A stretch of 37,347 bases of DNA from Actinomadura sp. BRA 177. GTDB taxonomy: Bacteria; Actinomycetota; Actinomycetes; Streptosporangiales; Streptosporangiaceae. The translations under genes and the position numbers were made by a program. The stretch spans positions 1 through 37,347 of the forward strand of contig NZ_JABXFD010000330.1 in assembly GCF_013372625.1 (NCBI RefSeq), in the 5' to 3' direction. This document shows, piece after piece, positions 23,264-30,743 of the stretch. Each line of letters starts with the position of its first letter. The first letter of the stretch is position 1. A model generated the notes under the pieces. That model saw nothing but the letters and a program-made list of their open reading frames with translations. It was not told where the DNA came from and did not search any database.

Positions 23264-23938
23264 ATGGCAGTAAGACAGCGACTGCTTCTCTGCTGCGAAA
23301 GAACGATCATCGCCGACTGTTTTTCGGCACTGCTGAAGAACGGCTCGGACATTGAGATCATCGGCCACACGGCCGGCGACCGGGTGCTCCGGGACGCCGC
23401 GCGGAAGGCCCCGGACGTCACGCTCGTCGTCGCCCCGGCGCTGACGATCGTCACGCATCAGCGCGAGCTCGCGGAACTGTCCGGGCTCTGCAAGGTCGTG
23501 GTCATCGCGAAGACGGAGAACGTGCACCGGGCGGTCGAGGCGATCGGGCTCGGCGTCTCCGCCGTGCTGTCCCTGGACACCTCCTCGGACCAGCTGCTGC
23601 AGGCGCTCCGCCTGGTGACCGCCGGCGACACCCTGCTCATCCCGGAGGGCGCCCGGCACGCCCTCTGCCGCGCGCCCGACGCGGCGCCGCGCGAGGCGCA
23701 CCCCGCCGAGGCGGTGAACCTCACCTCCCGGGAGAAGGAGGTGATCCTGCTGCTCGGCCGCGGGGCGTCCAACGTCGAGATCGCCACCGAGCTGTCGATC
23801 TCCATCACGACCGTCCGCACCCATGTCCACAACGTGCTGAAGAAGTTCGACGTCGGAACCCGTGGTCAGGCGGTCGCGGTCGCCTATGCGAGCGGGCTGA
23901 TCACGAAGATAGGCGCGGAGAGCCCCTCCCCGGACTGA
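23264..23938 (+). CDS. Atypical LuxR/NarL-type response regulator (RedZ-like)
   Basis: 224 residues: a receiver-like domain (about 5-120) and a C-terminal LuxR helix-turn-helix (about 150-215; LTSREKEVILLLGRG, SITTVRTHVHNVLKKF). The receiver lacks the usual phosphorylation pocket: CCER stands where the acidic pair should be, DVTLVVAP lacks the phospho-acceptor Asp, and VLSLD replaces the switch lysine region. This matches RedZ, the orphan regulator of S. coelicolor that activates redD, and suggests control by abundance or ligand rather than phosphorylation. I see no TTA codon in the gene, unlike S. coelicolor redZ. AGGA precedes the ATG by 3 bases. Its divergent position supports a role in the red operon. 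Confidence 0.87.
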   Translation: MAVRQRLLLCCERTIIADCFSALLKNGSDIEIIGHTAGDRVLRDAARKAPDVTLVVAPALTIVTHQRELAELSGLCKVVVIAKTENVHRAVEAIGLGVSAVLSLDTSSDQLLQALRLVTAGDTLLIPEGARHALCRAPDAAPREAHPAEAVNLTSREKEVILLLGRGASNVEIATELSISITTVRTHVHNVLKKFDVGTRGQAVAVAYASGLITKIGAESPSPD

Positions 23939-23996
23939 CGGACCACTTCCCGCCCTTTCCCCCGCGCGCGGTACCTGACGGCTATTGTTAGGCGCC

Positions 23997-24608
23997 ATGA
24001 CTCCGCCCCCCGACGCCGGTGCCCCAGGGCCTTTCCACAATGGCCCGGGGCCGGGTCGGGTACCGCCGGGATGGGCGGGTCCGCCACCGGTGCCGGGGCC
24101 GGCCGGCCCCTTCCCGGGGCCTGCGGGCCCGGGCGGGCCGCCGCCCATGGGGATGTACCGGCCGCCGTTTCCCCCGAGGAGGCGGAAGTCGCGCGTTTGG
24201 CTGCTCCCGATCCTGGCGATACCCGTCGTCCTCCTCATCATCGTGGTCTGGACGAGCTACTACTACTCCGAGTACAAGCCGAACCACTACATGAAGGACT
24301 GGTTCGAGGGCCTGGGGACGGCCGACACCCTGGACACGTGGTATTCCGGCATCAACGGGAAGCACGCGTTCCTCACGCTCAAGCGAACGTGCTCCCCGAG
24401 TGACCGGTGCGATCCGGCTCCGGCGCGGGACCGGTCCCAATGGCTCGGCCGCGGCGTGGCCTACTTCAGCGAGGACGAGGCCGCCGACTGCTTCCGGGAC
24501 GGCTCCCAGCACACCCTCGACCACGGCGGGCACAAGGCCGTGATCGAGTGCCAGAAGGTCTTCCCCAGCAACTGGGAGTTCCGCGTCGACATCAACCTGT
24601 ACTGGTGA
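23997..24608 (+). CDS. Proline/glycine-rich single-pass membrane protein, unknown function
   Basis: About 203 residues. An N-terminal Pro/Gly-rich cytoplasmic segment (1-55) ends in PRRRKSR and is followed by one membrane helix (WLLPILAIPVVLLIIVVW). The extracytoplasmic part of about 130 residues has four cysteines that could pair. The arrangement resembles many actinobacterial cell-envelope proteins. No enzyme motif is visible. ATG at 23997 is chosen over the in-frame TTG at 23985. It lies 58 bases after the RedZ-like gene in the same direction, but nothing links it to pigment synthesis. Confidence 0.7.
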   Translation: MTPPPDAGAPGPFHNGPGPGRVPPGWAGPPPVPGPAGPFPGPAGPGGPPPMGMYRPPFPPRRRKSRVWLLPILAIPVVLLIIVVWTSYYYSEYKPNHYMKDWFEGLGTADTLDTWYSGINGKHAFLTLKRTCSPSDRCDPAPARDRSQWLGRGVAYFSEDEAADCFRDGSQHTLDHGGHKAVIECQKVFPSNWEFRVDINLYW

Positions 24609-24739
24609 CGCGCGCCCCCGGGAACTGAGCCGGGCCCTTCGAAGAAACCTTTTCGGCACCGGCCGCACTGGTCCGGTCCACCAGCGGCAGTGGTCGCGGG
24701 CACGCCAGACAGCCGCTGCACCGGAGTCTCCGCAAGGGG

Positions 24740-24796
24740 TTGCCAGCGCGCCGCACGCCGGTTACCGTTCAGTCGATTTATAGGAAAGTTTCCTAT
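24740..24796 (+). promoter_or_regulatory. Chitinase promoter with palindromic operator
   Basis: TTGCCA (24740-24745) and TACCGT (24763-24768) are 17 bases apart, a plausible -35/-10 pair. Eleven bases downstream is the perfect inverted repeat ATAGGAAA-G-TTTCCTAT (24780-24796), which would cover the transcription start and so suits a repressor. The same layout is repeated before the second chitinase operon at 33179-33236. The regulator is not identified. The rest of the 305-base gap (24609-24913) holds nothing else I can support. Confidence 0.7.
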
Positions 24797-24913
24797 TAGA
24801 AGGTCGACCGCATGCCGCGCCCGCCGCCCGCCGCGCACCACTGACACCGCAGCACGATCCGCTCGGGGCTCGGGGGATTCCCGCTCATCCACGTCTCCTA
24901 CCCGGGAGTGACC

Positions 24914-26449
24914 TTGCGAAGAACACTTCTTCCCGGCTTCCTCTTCACCGCCCTCTGCTCCCTCGTCCTCGCCCTGCTCGCCCCCGTCGCGGCCAACGCC
25001 GCGTCGCTGACGGCGACGTTCACCAAGTCGTCCGACTGGGGCTCCGGCTACGAGGGCAAGTACACGATCAAGAACGAGACCGGTTCGGCGATCTCGTCGT
25101 GGAAGGTCGAGTTCGACCTCCCGTCCGGCTCCTCGGTCGGCACCTACTGGGACGCGCTGCTCACCAAGTCCGGGCAGCACTCCACGTTCACCAACCGCGA
25201 GTACAACGGGGCGGTCGCCGCCGGCGCGTCCGTCTCCTTCGGCTTCATCGTCGGCGGCTCCGGCGCGCCCCAGGGCTGCAAGCTCAACGGCGCGTCCTGC
25301 GACGGCGGCGGAGGCCCGACCGAACCCGGCACGCCCTCCGCACCCGGCACACCGACCGTGACCGGCAAGACCGACACCTCGCTCACCCTCTCGTGGTCCC
25401 CCTCGTCCGGTGACGTCAGCGGCTACCGCGTCTACGAGGGCTCCACCGCCCGCGCCACCGTCAACGGGACGAGCACCACGATCAGCGGCCTGACCAAGTG
25501 CTCGAACCACACCTACACGGTGAAGGCGTACAACTCGGTCGGCGAGTCGGCGGCGAGCGCCTCGGTCTCGGCCACCACCACCGGCTGCACGACACCGCCC
25601 GTCTCCCGGCACGCCGCGCCCTACCTGTACCTGGGCTGGGGCAACCCGCCGGACCCGACGACGGTGATGAACGCGACCGGGATCAAGTGGTTCACGATGG
25701 CGTTCATCCTGTCCGGCGGCGGCTGCACGCCGTCGTGGGACAGCCAGCGCCCCCTCAAGAGCGGCGTGGACGAGCAGGCGATCGCCAAGATCCGCGCGGC
25801 CGGCGGTGACGTCCTGCCGTCCATCGGCGGCTGGTCGGGCAACAAGCTCGGCCCGAACTGCTCCACGCCCCAGGCGCTCGCCGGCGCCTACCAGCAGGTC
25901 ATCGACGCCTACGGCCTCAAGGCCATCGACGTCGACATCGAGAACAGCGACGAGTTCGAGAACGCGGCCGTCCAGGACCGCATCCTCGGCGCGCTGAAGA
26001 TCATCGAGCAGAACAACCCCGGCATCCAGACGATCCTGACGATGCCGACCCTCACCACCGGGCCGAACTACTGGGGCACGCGCCTCATCGACCGCGCGGC
26101 CGAGCTCCAGGTCCCGGTGGACATCTTCTCGATCATGCCGTTCAACTTCGGCGGCGGCGCCGACATGTACGGCAGCACCGTCCAGGCGTCCGAGGGCCTC
26201 AAGACGGCGCTGACCTCTGCCTTCGGCTGGTCGGACGCCGTCGCCTACACCCACATGGGCATCTCGGGCATGAACGGCCGCTCCGACCAGGGCGAGATCA
26301 CGACCACGGCCGTCTGGACGCAGATCCGCGACTGGGCCAAGTCCCACGGCCTGGCCAGGTTCACCTTCTGGTCGGTCAACCGGGACCGTCCCGGCAGCGG
26401 CACCGACCAGACCGACTGGCAGTTCACCAAGATCACAGCCGGCTTCTAA
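24914..26449 (+). CDS. Secreted GH18 chitinase (CBM2-FnIII-GH18)
   Basis: About 511 residues. A Sec signal peptide ([11 protein letters not shown]...ANAA) leads to a CBM2 carbohydrate-binding module ([19 protein letters not shown]), a Pro/Gly-rich linker, a fibronectin type III domain ([12 protein letters not shown]...YEGS) and a GH18 catalytic domain. The catalytic motif reads LKAIDVDIE: the acid Glu343 and the two nearest aspartates remain, but the first Asp-Gly of DGxDxDxE is Lys-Ala. SIGGWSGN is the second GH18 motif. It should hydrolyse chitin outside the cell. TTG at 24914 is preferred because GGGAG lies 5 bases upstream and the paralogue at 33297 starts the same way; GTG at 24908 overlaps that ribosome site. 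Confidence 0.9.
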   Translation: MRRTLLPGFLFTALCSLVLALLAPVAANAASLTATFTKSSDWGSGYEGKYTIKNETGSAISSWKVEFDLPSGSSVGTYWDALLTKSGQHSTFTNREYNGAVAAGASVSFGFIVGGSGAPQGCKLNGASCDGGGGPTEPGTPSAPGTPTVTGKTDTSLTLSWSPSSGDVSGYRVYEGSTARATVNGTSTTISGLTKCSNHTYTVKAYNSVGESAASASVSATTTGCTTPPVSRHAAPYLYLGWGNPPDPTTVMNATGIKWFTMAFILSGGGCTPSWDSQRPLKSGVDEQAIAKIRAAGGDVLPSIGGWSGNKLGPNCSTPQALAGAYQQVIDAYGLKAIDVDIENSDEFENAAVQDRILGALKIIEQNNPGIQTILTMPTLTTGPNYWGTRLIDRAAELQVPVDIFSIMPFNFGGGADMYGSTVQASEGLKTALTSAFGWSDAVAYTHMGISGMNGRSDQGEITTTAVWTQIRDWAKSHGLARFTFWSVNRDRPGSGTDQTDWQFTKITAGF

Positions 26450-26460
26450 CCCACCCCCAC

Positions 26461-26495
26461 GCGGCCCGCGTCCCCCCTCCCGGGACGCGGGCCGC
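26461..26495. terminator. Bidirectional hairpin terminator
   Basis: A perfect 14-bp stem (26461-26474 with 26482-26495) and a 7-base loop sit exactly between the stop codons of the convergent chitinase (26449) and methyltransferase (26500). Confidence 0.9.
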
Positions 26496-26499
26496 CCTA

Positions 26500-27294
26500 C
26501 TACGCCTTGCGGCCCACACCGCCCCAGAGCACAGCAGGCGCGGACGCCTCAACCTCGGAACGGGGCCGCCACCGGGACACCTGCACAACGCCGGGCTCGA
26601 CGAGCTCCAGCCCACCGAAGAACCCGGAGACCTGCGCACGCTCGCGCAGCGTAACTTTCGCCGCCGAATTCTCATTCATGGCCCGCGCGAACGCCGCCAT
26701 CTCCTCGGGAAAAATATCTTTCGCCGTATGAGAGATCACCAGATAACTCCCCAGAGGAACAGCGCCCATCAACCTCTCCACAACCCGATAAGGCTCCGCC
26801 TCATCCCCGATGAAATGGAGCACACCAATAAGCATGACCGCCACCGGCCGCCTGAAGTCCAGCGTACGCGCAGCCGCCTCCAGGATCTTCCCAGGCTCAC
26901 GCAGATCAGCGTCGATGTACCCGGTCAAACCCGAATCGGTACCCCTCAAAAGATCCTCGGCATGAGCCAGCACAATCGGATCATTGTCCACATAAGCAAC
27001 CCGACTCTCAGGCACAATCGCCTGGGCAACTTCATGCGTATTATTGGCCGAAGGCAGCCCGGTACCAACATCCAAGAACTGCTGGATCCCAGCCTCAGCA
27101 ACCAGATACTCCACCGCCCGAGCAAGAAACGCCCGGTTGGCCCGCACAGACTTCACCGTAGCCGGAAAGGCCCGCAACCCGGCCTCAGCAGCCACCCGAT
27201 CGGCCTCAAAGTTGTCCGTGCCACCCAACCAGGCGTCATAAACCCTAGCCGGATGCGGAACACCACTATCAACCCGCGAAACCCTATCCACCAC
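26500..27294 (-). CDS. DUF574/SAV2177-type SAM-dependent methyltransferase
   Basis: 264 residues with the hallmarks of this large actinobacterial family: HPARVYDAWLGGTDNFEADR near the N terminus, RANRAFLARAVEYLV, the SAM-binding FLDVGTGLPSANNTHEVAQ, and VAYVDNDPIVLAHA. The family is class I methyltransferase-like, but its substrates are mostly unknown. GTG at 27294 is chosen because GGAGG lies 6 bases upstream (27301-27305) and the family's conserved region starts soon after; a longer frame exists up to 27372. It is transcribed away from the CHAT gene. No functional link to its neighbours is visible. Confidence 0.88.
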   Translation of the reverse strand: MVDRVSRVDSGVPHPARVYDAWLGGTDNFEADRVAAEAGLRAFPATVKSVRANRAFLARAVEYLVAEAGIQQFLDVGTGLPSANNTHEVAQAIVPESRVAYVDNDPIVLAHAEDLLRGTDSGLTGYIDADLREPGKILEAAARTLDFRRPVAVMLIGVLHFIGDEAEPYRVVERLMGAVPLGSYLVISHTAKDIFPEEMAAFARAMNENSAAKVTLRERAQVSGFFGGLELVEPGVVQVSRWRPRSEVEASAPAVLWGGVGRKA

Positions 27295-27516
27295 GCCCCT
27301 CCTCCAGAACCGCCCCACCGACCCTATAACCGCCATGCCTCCCACGGCGAGAACACCACCAGCACCTCTCATGGTGCGGGCCGCGCGCCCTCAAACCCGC
27401 GCGTCCGGCTATGGCCACATCCGTCCCGGCCACCGGCCGGTCTGGTGTCCTTCGGGTAAGACGGACAAGGCGCAGGGGCCACAAGGGGACGGGGGACGCC
27501 GGTGGGGAAGGTGTCA

Positions 27517-29691
27517 ATGTCGTTGGCGATGTGGAAGGCGGTGCAGGCGTCCGGCGATAGCGAGCGACTCCTCCGCGAAATGCAGCGACTCACCGGGGAC
27601 CTGCAACGCGGAATACAGGCGGGCGACCATGACCTCCTCCTCCGAACAGCGACGGAACTGCTCGGATTTCCGATGACCAGTGGGATTCCGGAAATGCAGA
27701 TACAATTGTTGATCACCATTTCCGGCGTACTGGACCTGAGAAATGAGCACGCGGCCGCGGAGGAGGCGGTCCGGCGGCTGGTCCGGCTGGCCGAGCAGGG
27801 CGCCGCGCCGCGTTCGGCCCGCGCCGAGGCCCTGATGGCGGCGTGGTCCTTCTACTCGGACAAGGACCCGCAGCGAGCGATCGAGATGCTCGACCGGGCG
27901 GTCGAGGTCACTCCGCGCCGCAGCGAGACCGTGTGGATGCGGCGCCTGCTGGAGGCGATGCGGTTGCGGGCGGTGGACGAGACCGCAGCCGAGGCCGCGT
28001 TCGAGAAGGTCGCCCGCCGCGCGCCGCGCGGGTCGAACGCGCGGATCGTGGCGCTCATCCTTCTCGGCAGGCGGTCCGAACTCGGCACCGGCTCGCAGCT
28101 GCCGTACTGGGCCATGCTGTACGGGGTCACCCAGGCACCTGCCCTGGTCGAACAGGGCCGGACGCGCGAAGCCGCGGACACCATCGCGTACTCCGTGGTC
28201 CAGGCGCGCCACAACGGCGATCATCTGACCGCGGGCCGCGGGTTGCTGCTGCTCAGCACGATGGCGCGTGGCTCGCTGGAACGCGAGCGCGTCATCGGGC
28301 TGGTAGAAGAGGGCTTCGGTGAGATGGCACGGTTGCGCGGCCTCCTGTCGCGTCCGGACTGGCGGGCCGGCAGCGCCGACACGGCGCGCGGCGCGGTGTT
28401 CGACGGGCTGACGGTACTGGCCGAGCTGGGCGCGGCGGAGCCGGCCTTGAAGATCATGGAGGACATGGCGCAGGACGGGGTGTCCGACGTCCTGCACCGG
28501 GACATCGAGATGATCGACTCGGCCGGTGTCGCGCTCGCCCGGCGCCTTCTGGCGGCCGAGGACGCGGCGGCGGACGCGCGGCTCGACCAGGCGGAGCGCG
28601 AAGCGGCCGCTGAGCGGGCGCGCGAGCTGCGGGTCGCCCTCATCGATCAGGTCGCCGGCGTGTTCGCCGGCCAGTTCGCCCCGGAACCTGTCGATCTGGA
28701 CTGGCTCAAGCCCCGCCTCCGGGGGCGCGACGTGCTGATGTTCCGGCTCACCGATGCCTGGCCCGACCGGGTGCGAGGTTTCCGGCTGTGGATCTCACCG
28801 GACGGTGAGAGCGTCCTGGACCCCATCGAGGCGTCCCCGGATCTCGTGTTCGCCCTTGCGGGAGTCTTGGGCGCGGGCGAAGTGCGGGATCCGGACGCCT
28901 GGGAGGTGCTGGGCCGGGAGTTGCTGCCCGAGCCGCTGGCCGACCGGCTGCGTTCCGGCGAGCCCGGTCCGCCGCTGGTCGTCGTCCCGCACGGCCCGCT
29001 GTGGCACGTGCCCTTCCCCGCACTGCGGGCGGGCGGGCACACGCTGATCGAGACTCGCCAGGTCGTCTTGTGCACCGGCCTCCGGCTGCACGCGCTGCTC
29101 GCCGAGCAGGAGCGGCAGCGCGGGAATCCACTCCGGGTACAGACGATGTTCGCGCTTGAATCGGCCCCGGAGCGGGAGCGCCTGGCCTCGTTGCAGGACG
29201 CGGGGACCGTGGTCGCCGAGGCCGTGTCCCTCCCGGACGGCGGGGCCGACGTGCTGTCCATCGCGGCGCATGGCAAAGGGACCGGGCTCGGCTACTCCGT
29301 CGCTTTTTCCTCGGGCCCGGTGACAGCGGGCGAAATGCTGGAGTGGCGGTTCCCGCCCGTCGTCGTGGCCGGATCCTGCAGGTCCAGCCGCGCCGAGCCC
29401 GGCCCGTTCCCGCTGGCATTGGTGACGGTGTGCCTGAGCCGCGGCGCGCACAGCGTCATCGCCGGTTTGTGGGATCTGCCGATCGAGGAGACCGGCGAAC
29501 TGCTCGGGCGCGTCTACCGGGACCTGGCGGAGGGGACGACGGCAGGGGCCGCCCTCCAAGCCGCCCAGGTGCATGCGCTGCGCCAGGGATGGCATCCGGT
29601 GTTCTGGGCGGGCCTGGCGCTCATCGGCTACGGCGGCCTTGGGAGAACGGAGGTTTCCGACGATGCGACTGCCCGGCTTTCGCAACCGTAG
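27517..29691 (+). CDS. CHAT-domain (caspase-like) protein
   Basis: About 724 residues. The N-terminal two thirds are helical and repetitive, compatible with divergent TPR-like repeats (for example about 85-260), followed by a charged helical segment (about 345-385). The C-terminal CHAT peptidase domain (about 470-705) carries the presumed catalytic dyad His585 in LSIAAHGKG and Cys621 in VVAGSCRSS. SVIAGLWDLPIEETGELLGRVYRDL and HPVFWAGLALIGYGG complete the fold. CHAT proteases act in caspase-like proteolysis, including CRISPR-linked Csx29 and several conflict systems; the target here is unknown. ATG at 27517 follows GGGGAAGG by 5 bases; GTG at 27502 is an alternative. The next gene overlaps its 3' end by 29 bases. 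Confidence 0.9.
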   Translation: MSLAMWKAVQASGDSERLLREMQRLTGDLQRGIQAGDHDLLLRTATELLGFPMTSGIPEMQIQLLITISGVLDLRNEHAAAEEAVRRLVRLAEQGAAPRSARAEALMAAWSFYSDKDPQRAIEMLDRAVEVTPRRSETVWMRRLLEAMRLRAVDETAAEAAFEKVARRAPRGSNARIVALILLGRRSELGTGSQLPYWAMLYGVTQAPALVEQGRTREAADTIAYSVVQARHNGDHLTAGRGLLLLSTMARGSLERERVIGLVEEGFGEMARLRGLLSRPDWRAGSADTARGAVFDGLTVLAELGAAEPALKIMEDMAQDGVSDVLHRDIEMIDSAGVALARRLLAAEDAAADARLDQAEREAAAERARELRVALIDQVAGVFAGQFAPEPVDLDWLKPRLRGRDVLMFRLTDAWPDRVRGFRLWISPDGESVLDPIEASPDLVFALAGVLGAGEVRDPDAWEVLGRELLPEPLADRLRSGEPGPPLVVVPHGPLWHVPFPALRAGGHTLIETRQVVLCTGLRLHALLAEQERQRGNPLRVQTMFALESAPERERLASLQDAGTVVAEAVSLPDGGADVLSIAAHGKGTGLGYSVAFSSGPVTAGEMLEWRFPPVVVAGSCRSSRAEPGPFPLALVTVCLSRGAHSVIAGLWDLPIEETGELLGRVYRDLAEGTTAGAALQAAQVHALRQGWHPVFWAGLALIGYGGLGRTEVSDDATARLSQP

Positions 29692-30049
29692 TGAGAGGCC
29701 GGGGCCCAGCCCCGCCGAGATCGAGGAACCGGATCTCGACCTGCGGGCGCGGCTCTACCCGGACGCCCGCAGGACGACGCACATCGGCTACGACGGCACG
29801 TGTCCCGATTGCGGGCACGAGATCAGCGGCACGCACTGGCTGACGCTCGTCCGGTCGGACGAGCCGGTACCCGATCCGGAGAGCCTCGCCCGCCTCGCCG
29901 AACTGCTGCCACGGACCACGGACGCCGGCGGTTCCCGCTACAAGGAGTTCCCCGTGCGCTGCAACTGCGACGAGCATCCGTCCGCCTTCCCTGACGGGCC
30001 GCCCCGGGGGTGCGGCTGGGCGAGGACGATCCGCGCGGTCTGGCCGTGA
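29663..30049 (+). CDS. Small cysteine-rich protein linked to the CHAT protease
   Basis: 128 residues of unknown function. Cys47-X2-Cys50 (CPDCGHE) and a later cluster Cys100, Cys102, His105 and Cys117 (RCNCDEH...GCGW) suggest one or two zinc-binding knuckles. There is no signal peptide or membrane segment. It starts with ATG inside the end of the CHAT gene (29-base overlap), with CGGAGG 9 bases upstream, and its TGA overlaps the GTG of the next gene. Such tight coupling suggests it works with the CHAT protein, as a substrate, sensor or adaptor; this is inference. Confidence 0.75.
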   Translation: MRLPGFRNRSERPGPSPAEIEEPDLDLRARLYPDARRTTHIGYDGTCPDCGHEISGTHWLTLVRSDEPVPDPESLARLAELLPRTTDAGGSRYKEFPVRCNCDEHPSAFPDGPPRGCGWARTIRAVWP

Positions 30050-30705
30050 CCGTCCCATCCGACGGGACGTCCGCGGAGGTGGTCGCGGCGGGACGCTCCC
30101 GGCGAGCCGGCCTGGACGCCGAGGACGCCGTGGCACGGGCGGCGGAACGCCAGCTCGATGACGTCCGGAAGGCCGCGGAGAGCTGGCGCAACGGCCTGGC
30201 CGGGCTGCTGGCGCTGATCACGACCGTCTCCGTCGTCAAAGGCCGGTCGACTCTTGCGGAGATCCGGCCGGACTGGCAGATCTGCGTCGCGGTCATCACG
30301 CTGCTCTCCCTCATCACCGGCGTGACCGGCGCCTACCTCGCGCTATGCGCCGCGCACGGCCGCCCGAGGACGACCAGCCGCGAGGACATCGACAGGTTCG
30401 GCGGCATCGAGGGGCACGATGCCTGGCGTGCGCGGAACGCGGTCAGAAACCTCAACGGAGCCGTGGGCGCCACGATCGCGACCGTCGCTCTCATGGCCGC
30501 GGCGACCGGGATGACGTGGTTCGCCCCCGCTCCGAAGACGCCCGAGCACATCGAGATCACGCTCACGAGCGGCGCGGTTGTCTGCGGTGAGTCGCGTCCG
30601 GCGTCGTCCGGCACCATGGCAGTCCGGCTCGCCACGGGCCACGTGCGGACGATCCGCTTCACCGACGTGGAGGCACTGCGGCCCGTCGCCTCCTGCCCGA
30701 AGTGA
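30046..30705 (+). CDS. Membrane protein linked to the CHAT protease
   Basis: 219 residues, GTG start overlapping the preceding stop (GTGA, 30046-30049). An N-terminal amphipathic or coiled-coil stretch (AEDAVARAAERQLDDVRKAAES) is followed by three predicted membrane helices at about 47-64, 77-100 and 139-160. The C-terminal segment of about 60 residues is rich in beta-strand pattern and has two cysteines. No known family is recognised. As third gene of a CHAT, Cys-rich protein and membrane protein set, it could be the membrane-acting effector or the anchor of the complex (inference). An alternative GTG at 30010 would lengthen it by 12 residues. Confidence 0.75.
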   Translation: MTVPSDGTSAEVVAAGRSRRAGLDAEDAVARAAERQLDDVRKAAESWRNGLAGLLALITTVSVVKGRSTLAEIRPDWQICVAVITLLSLITGVTGAYLALCAAHGRPRTTSREDIDRFGGIEGHDAWRARNAVRNLNGAVGATIATVALMAAATGMTWFAPAPKTPEHIEITLTSGAVVCGESRPASSGTMAVRLATGHVRTIRFTDVEALRPVASCPK

Positions 30706-30743
30706 GCTCCTTCTGCTGGCGGTTCCGGGAAGCACGCGCGACC

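Noticed and set aside
24780..24796. DasR-type operator at the chitinase promoter
   Set aside because: The palindrome ATAGGAAAGTTTCCTAT does not resemble the TGGTCTAGACCA-like DasR consensus.
24461..26347. Minus-strand frame of 628 residues opposite the first chitinase
   Set aside because: The plus strand encodes a coherent signal peptide, CBM2, FnIII and GH18; the minus frame has no recognisable domain. Likewise 33201-35024 and 34792-36609 opposite the other chitinases, and 36582-37220 opposite the LPMO.
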